A stretch of DNA of 64,000 nucleotides from Streptococcus mitis (GTDB lineage: Bacteria; Bacillota; Bacilli; Lactobacillales; Streptococcaceae): assembly GCF_001579045.1 (NCBI RefSeq), contig NZ_KQ970266.1:1-64000 (forward strand), in the 5' to 3' direction. Positions 26,261 to 34,508 of the stretch are shown here, in pieces. The notes under the pieces are model-generated. The model was not told the origin of the DNA. It ran no database searches and worked only from the letters and a program-made list of their open reading frames with translations. Both the position numbers and the translations under genes were made by a program. Numbering within the stretch: position 1 is the stretch's first letter; each line of letters begins with the position of its first letter.

Positions 26261-27481
26261 ATGAAAAAAAGGAAACCGAATGTGATATTACCAATAGGGA
26301 TGTTAATTTCAAATATTGGAAATGGGATGTATACTTTAGCTATCGGCATTATACTATATGGCCATACAGGAAAAACATCCAGTTTCGCATTTATTGTAGT
26401 TTTGCAAGCTTTTCTTTCATTCTTAACGCAATCTTTTGCCAGCGTCATAAGTGATAAGGGATTTGCTCAGATATCAGCTATTTGGGCAGAGTTATTTAGA
26501 GGAACTATAATTATTACATGTGGGGCGCTAGCTTATTTTGTTGATGTAAATTTTTTAATTCTTGCAGCTACGTTACTTAGTTTACTTCAACCATTTTACA
26601 GAACCTCTATTTTTGTACTCGGTCCAATGATTGCAGATGGAGCAGAACTCGCAAAGTATAATTCTCGAGTCTCAGCATTTCAACAAATTGGGCAGTTGAT
26701 AGGTGCAGGGATAGCAGGGGTAATTATAGGATTCTCACCATATTTAGCAATCTTTTTAAACGGTGTCTCTTATCTTGTGTCTTCTTATACCATGTTTATT
26801 TCTAAAATAGAACATCAAGATAAGAATACAAATAGATTTTTAAAGTCATTACATCTTTTAAAGTTTAAAAATGTTCTTTATGACTGGAGAGAATTAGTAA
26901 TGCATTTGTTTGAAAGAAAGTTAATTTTATATCTTGCTATTTTAGGAGTAACCGATGTTGTAATAGCAAATTATGTTAACATTCTTTATGCACCATTGTT
27001 GAATCATTTTAGATTGTCAGATTACTGGTTATCGATTTGGGATGCAATGTTTGCTATAGGAGCAATTTTAGGTGTGGAGTGGTTTGGTCGAGCAAGAAAA
27101 TTTCATGGGAATATAATTTTATCAATTATTGGATTAGCGATTCAATTAGTCTGCTTTTTATCTATTATATGTATAGATATGTATCATTTGGTTTCTGTAA
27201 TGTTTATATTGGGAGTTGGAAATAGTATATCATCCTCTAGTTTTAATTTGACTTTACAGACTGAAGCTAAAAAGGAATTCTTAGGCCGAATTTCTGGAGT
27301 AAGACAAATGAGTATTTCACTAGCAACAACTTTTTTAATACCATTTTTGAGTTCAAATCTCAATAAATCGGTTAATTTAGGGAATATAACAATGTCTTTA
27401 ATTATTGGAGGAGTTATATTGTTGAGTTTTATTTTATTGAATGTCTTTTTAAGGATGGGAGAACGAAGAGATGCTAGCTGA
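26261..27481 (+). CDS. MFS transporter (probable product exporter)
   Basis: A 406-residue protein with about twelve hydrophobic helices and an MFS layout: NIGNGMYTLAIGIILYG in helix 1, ASVISDKG after helix 2, and a central cytoplasmic loop near residues 190-215. The C-terminal half includes TEAKKEFLGRISGVRQM, as in MFS drug-efflux proteins. Lying between the ATP-grasp and adenylation genes, it most likely exports the pathway product or gives self-resistance. It overlaps the next gene by 11 bases. Confidence 0.85.
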   Translation: MKKRKPNVILPIGMLISNIGNGMYTLAIGIILYGHTGKTSSFAFIVVLQAFLSFLTQSFASVISDKGFAQISAIWAELFRGTIIITCGALAYFVDVNFLILAATLLSLLQPFYRTSIFVLGPMIADGAELAKYNSRVSAFQQIGQLIGAGIAGVIIGFSPYLAIFLNGVSYLVSSYTMFISKIEHQDKNTNRFLKSLHLLKFKNVLYDWRELVMHLFERKLILYLAILGVTDVVIANYVNILYAPLLNHFRLSDYWLSIWDAMFAIGAILGVEWFGRARKFHGNIILSIIGLAIQLVCFLSIICIDMYHLVSVMFILGVGNSISSSSFNLTLQTEAKKEFLGRISGVRQMSISLATTFLIPFLSSNLNKSVNLGNITMSLIIGGVILLSFILLNVFLRMGERRDAS

Positions 27482-28910
27482 GAAAATTGCAGAAAATATT
27501 GAAAAGCATAAGGATAAAATTGCTCTTTGGGATAAAGATAAAGCTATTAGTTACGGAAAACTAGGAGATGTTATAAAGCTTAATTTAGATAGAATAAATA
27601 CTGTGGGGAATGTTGGAATACTAACTTCACATAGTTCGGAAGGTATAATCGCAGAATTAATTTGTTTATTTCTTAATAAAACATTTATTCCTATTGTTGA
27701 TAATTTACCAACTTTTAGAATCGAAAAAATGATTGAGATTTCAAATATTACAGGGATAATAATTGCAACAGAAGACAAAAGAGTTGTGCAAGATTTAAAA
27801 GAGAAATACCCCAAACTAGATTTTTTTTCAATTAGGAAAAATGGATCTGTTAAAAAAAATGTTTTCATGTCTAAAGTTTATAATGAAGTTCCTAACGATA
27901 TGTATCACTTATATACTTCGGGTTCTACAGGAATCCCTAAAGCAGTTGTCCAGACAAAAAAGTCAGTTTATCATTTTGCAACACAATATATTGAGAGATT
28001 AGATATCAATAGCGAAGATAGGCTAACGTTGTTTTCTAGCTTAGGTCATGATGCCTCTATCATTGATATATATTCAAGTTTACTATCTGGTGCTTCTCTA
28101 TTTGTATGTGATATACGAAATATTCTTATGTTACGCAAATTAGAGATTTGGCTGCCACAACATGAAATAACTGTTTGGCATAGTGTTCCCACATTGCTAC
28201 GTTCTTTCTTTAGATTTTGTAAAAAAGATGTAAAATCTTTAAGACTTTGCGTTTTAGGAGGGGAAGCAGTACTGGAAAGTGATTTTGTAAAAGTAAGTTC
28301 AATGTTTAGTGGTGCCAGACTCTACTCATTATATGGTCAGACGGAACATTCGTATACATCAGGTATATTTATTAATAGTGTTAATGATGTTGGTATTTTA
28401 GGTGAACCCATTGACGGTGTAGACTTTGAGATGATTCCTATGACAGAAAAAGAATTTATGGTTAGAATTAATTCGCCATATATTTTAAAATCATATTTAA
28501 ATTCAAATGATAAACCAGTCTGTCAAGGGAATATTTTTGATACAGGTGATGTCGCAATAAACAACTCAGAGGGTAAGTATAAGTTTTTAGGAAGAAGAGA
28601 CACTCAAATTAAAATTCGTGGATATCGAGTTGATTTACATGAGATAGAGGCAATTGTAAGTGGATTCTATACAGATATTGATTTGTGGATTATTTCTTTG
28701 TCGGTTGGAGAAAATACTTTTTTGATTGGTGTTTACAAAGGTGTGGACGTTGATATCCAATCAGTAAATTCATTGATTTTATCTGTATTACCTGAATATT
28801 GTAGTTTGAATAAATTAATTAAGTTAAATGAAGACTTTCCATTAACAGTTACAGGAAAAAGAAATCTAGGAATTTTAAAATCTATTATTTTAGAAAAATA
28901 TATTAACTGA
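27471..28910 (+). CDS. Free-standing adenylation (A-domain) enzyme
   Basis: The 479-residue AMP-forming enzyme has the adenylation core motifs in order: LYTSGSTGIPKAVVQ (about 147), LYSLYGQTEHSYT (about 288), FDTGDVAINNSEGKYKFLGRRDTQIKIRGYRVDLHEIE (about 358-394, with residues split by short gaps) and the catalytic lysine in LTVTGKRN (about 464). There is no fused carrier, so it resembles DltA or stand-alone NRPS A-domains that charge an amino acid onto a separate carrier, here probably the protein at 24761. The substrate is not predictable by eye. It is the last gene of the operon. Confidence 0.88.
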   Translation: MLAEKIAENIEKHKDKIALWDKDKAISYGKLGDVIKLNLDRINTVGNVGILTSHSSEGIIAELICLFLNKTFIPIVDNLPTFRIEKMIEISNITGIIIATEDKRVVQDLKEKYPKLDFFSIRKNGSVKKNVFMSKVYNEVPNDMYHLYTSGSTGIPKAVVQTKKSVYHFATQYIERLDINSEDRLTLFSSLGHDASIIDIYSSLLSGASLFVCDIRNILMLRKLEIWLPQHEITVWHSVPTLLRSFFRFCKKDVKSLRLCVLGGEAVLESDFVKVSSMFSGARLYSLYGQTEHSYTSGIFINSVNDVGILGEPIDGVDFEMIPMTEKEFMVRINSPYILKSYLNSNDKPVCQGNIFDTGDVAINNSEGKYKFLGRRDTQIKIRGYRVDLHEIEAIVSGFYTDIDLWIISLSVGENTFLIGVYKGVDVDIQSVNSLILSVLPEYCSLNKLIKLNEDFPLTVTGKRNLGILKSIILEKYIN

Positions 28911-28952
28911 TAAAGTTATGTGATAAGGGTACTAACTTAATTTAGTTAAAGA

Positions 28953-28981
28953 GCACAACACTTTTTCATTCTGTATTGTGC
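28953..28981. other. Inverted repeat after the biosynthetic operon
   Basis: GCACAACAC (953-961) and GTATTGTGC (973-981) pair with one wobble. There is no T run, so it is only a possible end structure of the operon. Confidence 0.35.
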
Positions 28982-29090
28982 CTTGAGTGAAACGAAAGGA
29001 ATGAATTATAAACATAAAAGTTTAGTATATAGATTATTTCTCTCAAAATATGTAAATAAGATAGAATACTAAATTTATAGCAGACTTAGA

Positions 29091-29130
29091 GAAAAGCAGA
29101 AACTAGCAATGATACTAGTTTCTGCTTTTC
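29091..29130. terminator. Bidirectional terminator for the operon and the GNAT gene
   Basis: GAAAAGCAGAAACTAG (091-106) and CTAGTTTCTGCTTTTC (115-130) form a perfect 16-bp stem with an 8-base loop. The GNAT stop codon is inside the stem. Confidence 0.8.
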
Positions 29131-29591
29131 TCCATAATAATTAATTTCCCCCTTTTTCCTTCTAAATCTTTCTTCACAACAAAAAAACCTGAATTTCTAT
29201 ATGCTTTTTGAGCCAATATATTTTTTTCATTTACAGCCAATATAATATGGTTAATTTCTAATTTTAAAGTTGAGTCTATGAATTCAAATATTTCATTCAG
29301 AGCATTGGAACCATATCCTTGATTTCTGAAATTATCATCAATAGAAAATCCTCTAATAAGCGCATAATCATTTTGATAATAGCCATACTCTTTAGGACCA
29401 GTGTTTAGATGTAGGCAAAAAAATCCAATTACTTTATGGTCTTTATTAAGTATTACTATTGCGTATCTATACTTATCTTTTTTAGACTTTTCAATAATAT
29501 TTTTTGGGGTATCAGTATGTGTAATATCATTTAAAGAATAAGAACTTAAAGAATGGTAATGGTCAACTTCACTATATAAAGATAATTTCAT
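29115..29591 (-). CDS. GNAT family N-acetyltransferase
   Basis: This 158-residue minus-strand protein has the GNAT core: YAIVILNKDHKVIGFFCL, then LIRGFSIDDNFRNQGYGSNAL (motif A, the acetyl-CoA pyrophosphate loop RNQGYG) and ILAVNEKNILAQKAYRNSGF (motif B). It resembles small-molecule or antibiotic acetyltransferases. It converges on the biosynthetic operon and may modify that product or provide resistance, or it may be an unrelated passenger. The start at 29591 follows GGAATTAATT on the minus strand. Confidence 0.82.
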   Translation of the reverse strand: MKLSLYSEVDHYHSLSSYSLNDITHTDTPKNIIEKSKKDKYRYAIVILNKDHKVIGFFCLHLNTGPKEYGYYQNDYALIRGFSIDDNFRNQGYGSNALNEIFEFIDSTLKLEINHIILAVNEKNILAQKAYRNSGFFVVKKDLEGKRGKLIIMEKSRN

Positions 29592-30002
29592 AATAATTAA
29601 TTCCTTTCTCTTTATGTAAGATACATAACTAAATAGGACTCTAGGTATGTAGATTTTTTTATGAAATGTCCTATAAAAATCAGATATATTTAGAGTTATT
29701 GCTTTAATCTTTTATTTTCCTTATTAAAAGTAGAAAAATCTTTTATAGATCCAAATAGGTTCATAATCCACTTTGGATTAAGTTTGTCTATAGCAGTGCC
29801 CGTAAATATCTGCAACAATATACCAATAAGAGCTTCAATCATAAAAGTTAATCCAAATGCAGCACTTGAACCAGTTTTATCATATAAAAGTTTACCAACG
29901 ATAATATTAAATATACCATTTCTAATTGTACAATAAATAAAAACTGTTTAAAAATTTGTTGGGAAAATGGGAAAAGATATAAATGGAAACTTAGTATAAC
30001 AC
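29592..30002. other. Stretch at the right edge of the insertion, no intact gene
   Basis: Besides the GNAT promoter side (29592-29690) it holds only the MFS remnant. No IS or attachment site is recognisable. Confidence 0.5.
29696..29947 (-). pseudogene. MFS transporter remnant
   Basis: On the minus strand an open frame of about 83 codons has no start. It encodes NGIFNIIVGKLLYDKTGSSA, then helices FGLTFMIEALIGILLQIFTG and TAIDKLNPKWIM, which look like the first two membrane helices of an MFS exporter. A stop (29948-29950) blocks it upstream and it ends at 29696. It is probably a leftover of a deleted efflux gene at the right side of the accessory block. Confidence 0.6.
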
Positions 30003-30257
30003 TTGGAAAACTCTGTAAAAATAGTAAATCAGTTCATGTCCCGTTTTTTCTCTAGGAAAGATGGACAACTCCTCGTTGCTGATTTTACCAAGACAGAAGC
30101 TAACCATCATGGATTTGATTTAGCTGAACTGGAAAACAAGCTAATTGAGCATGGTTTTTCATCTGTACATAGTCAGATCCTCTATAGCGCTGAAGACCTG
30201 TTTCAAGGAAATTACTCAGAACTCTTTTTAACAGTAGCCCAAAAATCACTCGCCTAG
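30003..30257 (+). pseudogene. C-terminal remnant of a SAM-dependent methyltransferase
   Basis: The 84-codon frame reads SRKDGQLLVADFTKTEANHH and GFDLAELENKLIEHGFSSV, matching the last part of small UbiE-like class I methyltransferases (the DG.L.IADF strand, then the C-terminal helix and strands). The SAM-binding first half is missing and a stop lies directly upstream at 29997. The likely explanation is truncation when the accessory block was inserted. Expression as a short protein from the TTG at 30003 is unlikely, as no ribosome site is seen. Confidence 0.6.
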
Positions 30258-30317
30258 TTAGGGAGTGATTTTTCTATAAGGATGGAAAAAAGCAGGGAAT
30301 TTTGATAAGATAGGAAT

Positions 30318-31271
30318 ATGGATTTTGAAAAAATTGAACAAGCTTATACCTATTTACTAGAGAATGTCCAAGTCATCCAAAGTGATTTGGCGACCAATTT
30401 TTATGATGCCTTGGTGGAGCAAAACAGCATCTATCTGGATGGTGAAACTGAGCTAGAGCAGGTCAAAGACAACAATCAGGCCCTTAAACGTTTAGCACTT
30501 CGCAAAGAAGAATGGCTCAAGACCTACCAGTTTCTCTTGATGAAGGCTGGGCAAACAGAACCCTTGCAGGCCAATCACCAGTTTACGCCAGATGCCATTG
30601 CTTTGCTTTTGGTGTTTATTGTGGAAGAGTTGTTTAAAGAGGAGGAAATCACTATCCTCGAAATGGGTTCTGGCATAGGAATTCTGGGTGCTACTTTCTT
30701 GACCTCGCTTGATAAAAAGGTGGATTACTTGGGAATGGAAGTGGATGATTTGCTGATTGATTTGGCAGCTAGTATGGCAGATGTAATTGGTTTGCGGGCT
30801 GGCTTTGTCCAAGGAGATGCCGTTCGTCCGCAAATGCTCAAAGAAAGCGATGTGGTCATCAGCGACTTACCTGTCGGCTATTATCCTGATGATGCCGTTG
30901 CAGCGCGCCATCAAGTTGCTTCTAGCCAAGAACATACTTACGCCCATCACTTGCTCATGGAACAAGGACTTAAGTACCTCAAGTCAGATGGATATGCTAT
31001 TTTTCTAGCTCCGAGTGATTTGTTGACCAGTCCTCAAAGTGATTTGTTAAAGGGGTGGTTGAAAGAGGAGGCAAGTCTGGTTGCTATGATTAGTTTGCCT
31101 GAAAATCTCTTTGCCAATGCCAAACAATCCAAGACCATTTTTATCTTACAGAAGAAAAGTGAAATAGCAGTAGAACCCTTTGTTTATCCACTTGCTAGCT
31201 TGCAAGATGCAAGTGTTTTAATGAAATTTAAAGAAAATTTTCAAAAATGGACTCAAGGTACTGAAATATAA
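30318..31271 (+). CDS. Class I SAM methyltransferase, ComYH/YtxK-like
   Basis: A 317-residue cytosolic protein with SAM motif ILEMGSGIGILGATFL (about 112-127) and an adenine-N6-type catalytic motif VVISDLPVGYYPDD (about 178). It fits the YtxK family, whose S. mutans member ComYH is reported to be the last gene of the com operon and needed for transformation. In many streptococci it lies between comGG and ackA, as here apart from the 10.5-kb insertion. TTTTGATAAGATAGGAAT upstream offers a ribosome site; a new promoter would be needed if ComX read-through is lost. The substrate is unknown. Confidence 0.82.
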   Translation: MDFEKIEQAYTYLLENVQVIQSDLATNFYDALVEQNSIYLDGETELEQVKDNNQALKRLALRKEEWLKTYQFLLMKAGQTEPLQANHQFTPDAIALLLVFIVEELFKEEEITILEMGSGIGILGATFLTSLDKKVDYLGMEVDDLLIDLAASMADVIGLRAGFVQGDAVRPQMLKESDVVISDLPVGYYPDDAVAARHQVASSQEHTYAHHLLMEQGLKYLKSDGYAIFLAPSDLLTSPQSDLLKGWLKEEASLVAMISLPENLFANAKQSKTIFILQKKSEIAVEPFVYPLASLQDASVLMKFKENFQKWTQGTEI

Positions 31272-31283
31272 AATAGATTTTGT

Positions 31284-31306
31284 TATAATAGTTGAAAACG
31301 CTTAAA
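31284..31306 (+). promoter_or_regulatory. ackA promoter with cre-like site
   Basis: TATAAT (31284-31289) is followed by TTGAAAACGCTTAAA (31292-31306), one mismatch from the CcpA cre consensus, suggesting catabolite control of acetate kinase. Confidence 0.6.
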
Positions 31307-31320
31307 AGAGGTAATTGATA

Positions 31321-32511
31321 ATGACAAAAACAATCGCAATCAATGCAGGAAGTTCAAGTTTGAAATGGCAATTATACTTAATGCCAGAGGAAAAAGTGTT
31401 AGCCAAAGGTTTGATTGAACGTATCGGTTTGAAAGATTCAATTTCAACTGTAAAATTTGACGGCCGTTCTGAACAACAAATTTTGGATATCGAAAATCAC
31501 ACACAAGCTGTTAAAATTTTATTGGATGACTTGATTCGTTTCGATATTATCAAGGCTTATGATGAGATTACTGGTGTTGGCCACCGTGTTGTTGCAGGTG
31601 GAGAATATTTCAAAGAATCAACAGTTGTTGAGGGAGATGTTTTAGAAAAAGTTGAAGAGTTGAGTTTGTTGGCTCCTCTCCACAATCCAGCCAATGCAGC
31701 AGGTGTTCGTGCCTTCAAGGAATTGTTGCCAGACATTACCAGCGTAGTTGTTTTTGATACTTCATTCCACACAACTATGCCAGAGAAAGCTTATCGCTAC
31801 CCTCTACCAACAAAATATTACACAGAAAACAAGGTTCGTAAATATGGTGCTCATGGGACAAGCCATCAGTTTGTAGCAGGAGAAGCAGCAAAACTCTTGG
31901 GACGTCCATTAGAAGACTTGAAATTGATCACTTGCCATATCGGTAATGGAGCTTCTATTACAGCCGTTAAAGGTGGTCAATCTGTGGATACTTCAATGGG
32001 CTTCACTCCACTTGGTGGTGTGATGATGGGTACTCGTACAGGGGATATTGACCCAGCCATCATTCCTTACTTAATGCAATATACAGAGGACTTTAACACG
32101 CCTGAAGACATTAGTCGTGTCCTTAATCGTGAATCAGGGCTTATGGGTGTTTCAGGCAAATCTAGTGATATGCGTGATGTGATTGCTGCTATGGAAGAAG
32201 GGGACCACGATGCCACTTTAGCCTATGAAATGTATGTTGATCGTATCCAAAAACATATCGGTCAATACCTTGCAGTCCTAAATGGAGCAGATGCTATTAT
32301 CTTCACAGCAGGTATCGGAGAAAATGCAGCTGCTGTACGTAAGGATGTTATCTCAGGCATTTCTTGGTTTGGCTGTGATGTTGATCCAGAAAAGAACGTC
32401 TTTGGCGTGACAGGAGACATCTCAACAGAGGCAGCGAAGATTCGTGTTTTGGTTATTCCAACAGATGAAGAACTAGTCATTGCTCGTGATGTTGAACGCT
32501 TGAAAAAATAA
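31321..32511 (+). CDS. ackA: Acetate kinase
   Basis: AckA interconverts acetyl phosphate plus ADP with acetate plus ATP, the energy-yielding last step of the acetate branch. The 396-residue protein has both family signatures: [15 protein letters not shown] at the N-terminus and the [11 protein letters not shown] motif, with the phosphate-binding GNGASITA and catalytic segments [13 protein letters not shown] and [11 protein letters not shown] start at ATG 31321, 10 bases after AGAGG; an in-frame TTG two codons earlier is less likely. It is probably under CcpA. Confidence 0.96.
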   Translation: MTKTIAINAGSSSLKWQLYLMPEEKVLAKGLIERIGLKDSISTVKFDGRSEQQILDIENHTQAVKILLDDLIRFDIIKAYDEITGVGHRVVAGGEYFKESTVVEGDVLEKVEELSLLAPLHNPANAAGVRAFKELLPDITSVVVFDTSFHTTMPEKAYRYPLPTKYYTENKVRKYGAHGTSHQFVAGEAAKLLGRPLEDLKLITCHIGNGASITAVKGGQSVDTSMGFTPLGGVMMGTRTGDIDPAIIPYLMQYTEDFNTPEDISRVLNRESGLMGVSGKSSDMRDVIAAMEEGDHDATLAYEMYVDRIQKHIGQYLAVLNGADAIIFTAGIGENAAAVRKDVISGISWFGCDVDPEKNVFGVTGDISTEAAKIRVLVIPTDEELVIARDVERLKK

Positions 32512-32805
32512 GTAAAACTAGAAAAAATATTCCGTACAAGGAGTTGGGAAAGAGATTTTTCCAGCTTCTTTTTTTAAACTTAACTAGCTTTGAAAGGATA
32601 GCTGTTGTTGCTTTTGAGAAGAGTTAAAAGTGATAAAAGATAACTTATTTCTAATTTTCGCTTAGAATGACAGGTGTCATCGATTAATATTTTATATTAT
32701 GTCAATTTTCGCTTGTATTCGCTTACAATTTATGCTATAATAGAACTGTAATAAGTTATAAGAGCTGTTGTATCGTTCTTGGTTTATAGTTATGGAGGTA
32801 ACATC
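32512..32805. other. Intergenic region after ackA
   Basis: It holds the ackA terminator and a TATAAT near 32738 that can serve the next gene. Several TTCGCTT-like repeats (32653-32720) are present. No gene is seen. Confidence 0.4.
32540..32575 (+). terminator. ackA terminator
   Basis: GGAGTTGG...CCAGCTTC pairs with G-T wobbles, with an inner GAAA/TTTC, followed by seven T. Confidence 0.7.
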
Positions 32806-33261
32806 ATGGGTACTATTATGGAATTTGCAACAGAAAAACAGATTGAATCATTTCTTTCAACTTGTCATATCGAGGGACAAAGGAATTTTCTGATGGCTTT
32901 TAAGAAAAAGACATGGCTGAAATCCTTTATTGATTTTTTCATTATAGGAGGAGCCTACTATGTTCAGTCGAGTGTGAAGCCAAAGATTATGTCATTCACA
33001 TCTAAGGGGATTTACTTGATGGACATTAGTGATGTAACTGAAAATCGTCCTAATCAAGTCATTGAGATGTCCTGGAGTCAAGTTGAAGATTTTAGTTATA
33101 ACACAGTCTTGAACACAGTCAGAATTAAATGGCACTATCAAAGTGAACAGTACATCTTTTCAGTAGATGTAGGTAATATCAGTCAACATTTAGGACAGTA
33201 TCAATTTAACAAACAACATTATGACTATTTAGCACAACACGATTTCTTTCAGAAAGAGTGA
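32806..33261 (+). CDS. Hypothetical protein of a streptococcin-like locus
   Basis: This 151-residue protein has one hydrophobic stretch (SFIDFFIIGGAYYV, about 46-60) and a beta-rich second half (GIYLMDISD, QVIEMSWSQVEDFSYN, TVRIKWHY) suggesting a PH-like fold. I start at 32806 because TGGAGG lies 8 bases before it; an in-frame ATG at 32779 adds 9 residues. The next gene, 5 bases on, encodes a broken secreted bacteriocin-like peptide. From memory, streptococcin (SA-M57-like) loci pair a bacteriocin with a small partner gene, so this may be an immunity or regulatory protein. Function unproven. Confidence 0.6.
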   Translation: MGTIMEFATEKQIESFLSTCHIEGQRNFLMAFKKKTWLKSFIDFFIIGGAYYVQSSVKPKIMSFTSKGIYLMDISDVTENRPNQVIEMSWSQVEDFSYNTVLNTVRIKWHYQSEQYIFSVDVGNISQHLGQYQFNKQHYDYLAQHDFFQKE

Positions 33262-33266
33262 ATGAC

Positions 33267-33812
33267 ATGAAAAAGATAATTACAAAATGTATTGTTATTG
33301 CTACGACTTTGCTTATTATGGTACCGAGTTTTATAGGGATTGCATAAGCTAACGAAACAAAGGTTCCAAATACAACTGTAGAGTATATTGATGTTGCCGA
33401 AGTAGAGAAGGATTTGAAATTCTTATTTACAGAAGCGACGAGTTATGAGAATGGCGTTTTTTATGTTAATAAAGAATTATTGACAGAACGCTACGGCACT
33501 TTAGCACCGTATATTGCAATGGGCATTGAACGTGTTTATACAGAGCTTAATTTGGTTCAAAATTTGCAAGCATCTTTACAAGATAGAGATTTTGTTTCAT
33601 GTATGCGTGATGAGTTGATTGGTATGATTCCAGGTATGGAACTTGTTGATTTAATGAGAGGGGACATTATCAGTTATATTCAAGATAAAATGTGGGGAAA
33701 AGCTGCCTCATATATAGCAATGAAACTTGCTAAATTTGGCATGAAGAGCAACGTTGCAGGAATCGTTGCACAATTAGGAATCTCTGCTGGAAAATGTGCT
33801 ATTTGGGGTTAG
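33267..33812 (+). pseudogene. Streptococcin-like secreted bacteriocin, stop in the signal peptide
   Basis: Read through one TAA, this frame encodes about 181 residues: a clear Sec signal (MKKIITKCIVIATTLLIMV) ending FIGIA-stop-ANE, then a mature protein finishing in a glycine-rich tail with GKCAIWG. The stop is codon 27 (33345-33347), just where the cleavage site (A-x-A) would be; a C-to-T change from CAA (Gln) would explain it. The downstream frame is intact to 33812, so the loss is recent. The tail suggests the streptococcin A-M57 family (from memory). Without the signal peptide no exported product is expected. Confidence 0.7.
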
Positions 33813-34136
33813 TTATGCTTAAATACTTGTAATTAAGAATGTTAAAATGATAGTTCTGTCTTTAATGAATGTGATAAAGTGGTTGGAAAATAAATTTCTA
33901 ACCACTTTGTCGTTTTTAGTGTTTACAGGGGAAATGACTTCAAATTTTTAAAGTTTTAAGTATAGAATGTTACGGGAACAGCAGACATTGTGACAATAAG
34001 AAAGAGAATGAAAGCACGACGAAAAGGATTAAAAATAAACAAGAGAATATTGGTGGAATTGTCCCAAACCTTGCTATGATTGGCTTTTTTGAAAAATATG
34101 GTATAATAGTAGTAATTTAATAGATGGAGTTGAGTT
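33813..34136. other. Intergenic region before rnpA
   Basis: After the terminator there is about 200 bases of purine-rich sequence and an rnpA promoter with extended -10 TATGGTATAAT ending near 34104. No ORF or known RNA is recognisable. Confidence 0.45.
33876..33908 (+). terminator. Terminator after the streptococcin-like locus
   Basis: AAAGTGGTT (876-884) pairs with AACCACTTT (900-908), with further GAAA/TTTC pairing inside; GTCGTTTTT follows. Confidence 0.75.
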
Positions 34137-34508
34137 TTGAAGAAAAACTTTCGTGTAAAAAGAGAGAAAGATTTTAAGGCGATTTTCAAGGAGGGAACAA
34201 GTTTTGCTAATCGCAAATTTGTTGTCTACCAATTAGAAAACCAGAAAAACCATTTTCGAGTAGGTCTATCAGTTAGCAAAAAACTGGGGAATGCCGTCAC
34301 TAGAAATCAAATCAAGCGACGAATCCGACATATTATCCAGAATGCAAAAGGGAGTCTGGTAGAAGATGTTGACTTTGTTGTCATTGCTCGAAAAGGGGTC
34401 GAAACCTTGGGATACGCAGAGATGGAGAAAAATCTACTCCACGTATTAAAATTATCAAAGATTTACCAGGAAGGAAATGGGAGTGAAAAAGAAACTACAG
34501 TTGACTAG
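34137..34508 (+). CDS. rnpA: Ribonuclease P protein component
   Basis: The 123-residue basic protein helps the RNase P RNA bind pre-tRNA for 5' processing. The N-terminal [19 protein letters not shown] and the RNR-type motif ARKGVE region with [17 protein letters not shown] are diagnostic. The start is TTG at 34137, 5 bases after GGAG; no ATG gives the conserved N-terminus. It overlaps the yidC gene by 32 bases, the usual rnpA-yidC-jag arrangement. Confidence 0.95.
   Translation: MKKNFRVKREKDFKAIFKEGTSFANRKFVVYQLENQKNHFRVGLSVSKKLGNAVTRNQIKRRIRHIIQNAKGSLVEDVDFVVIARKGVETLGYAEMEKNLLHVLKLSKIYQEGNGSEKETTVD

Noticed and set aside
29001-29072. A 23-codon ORF after the A-domain gene.
   Set aside because: AAGGA directly touches the ATG with no spacer, and the product has no SHP or bacteriocin features.
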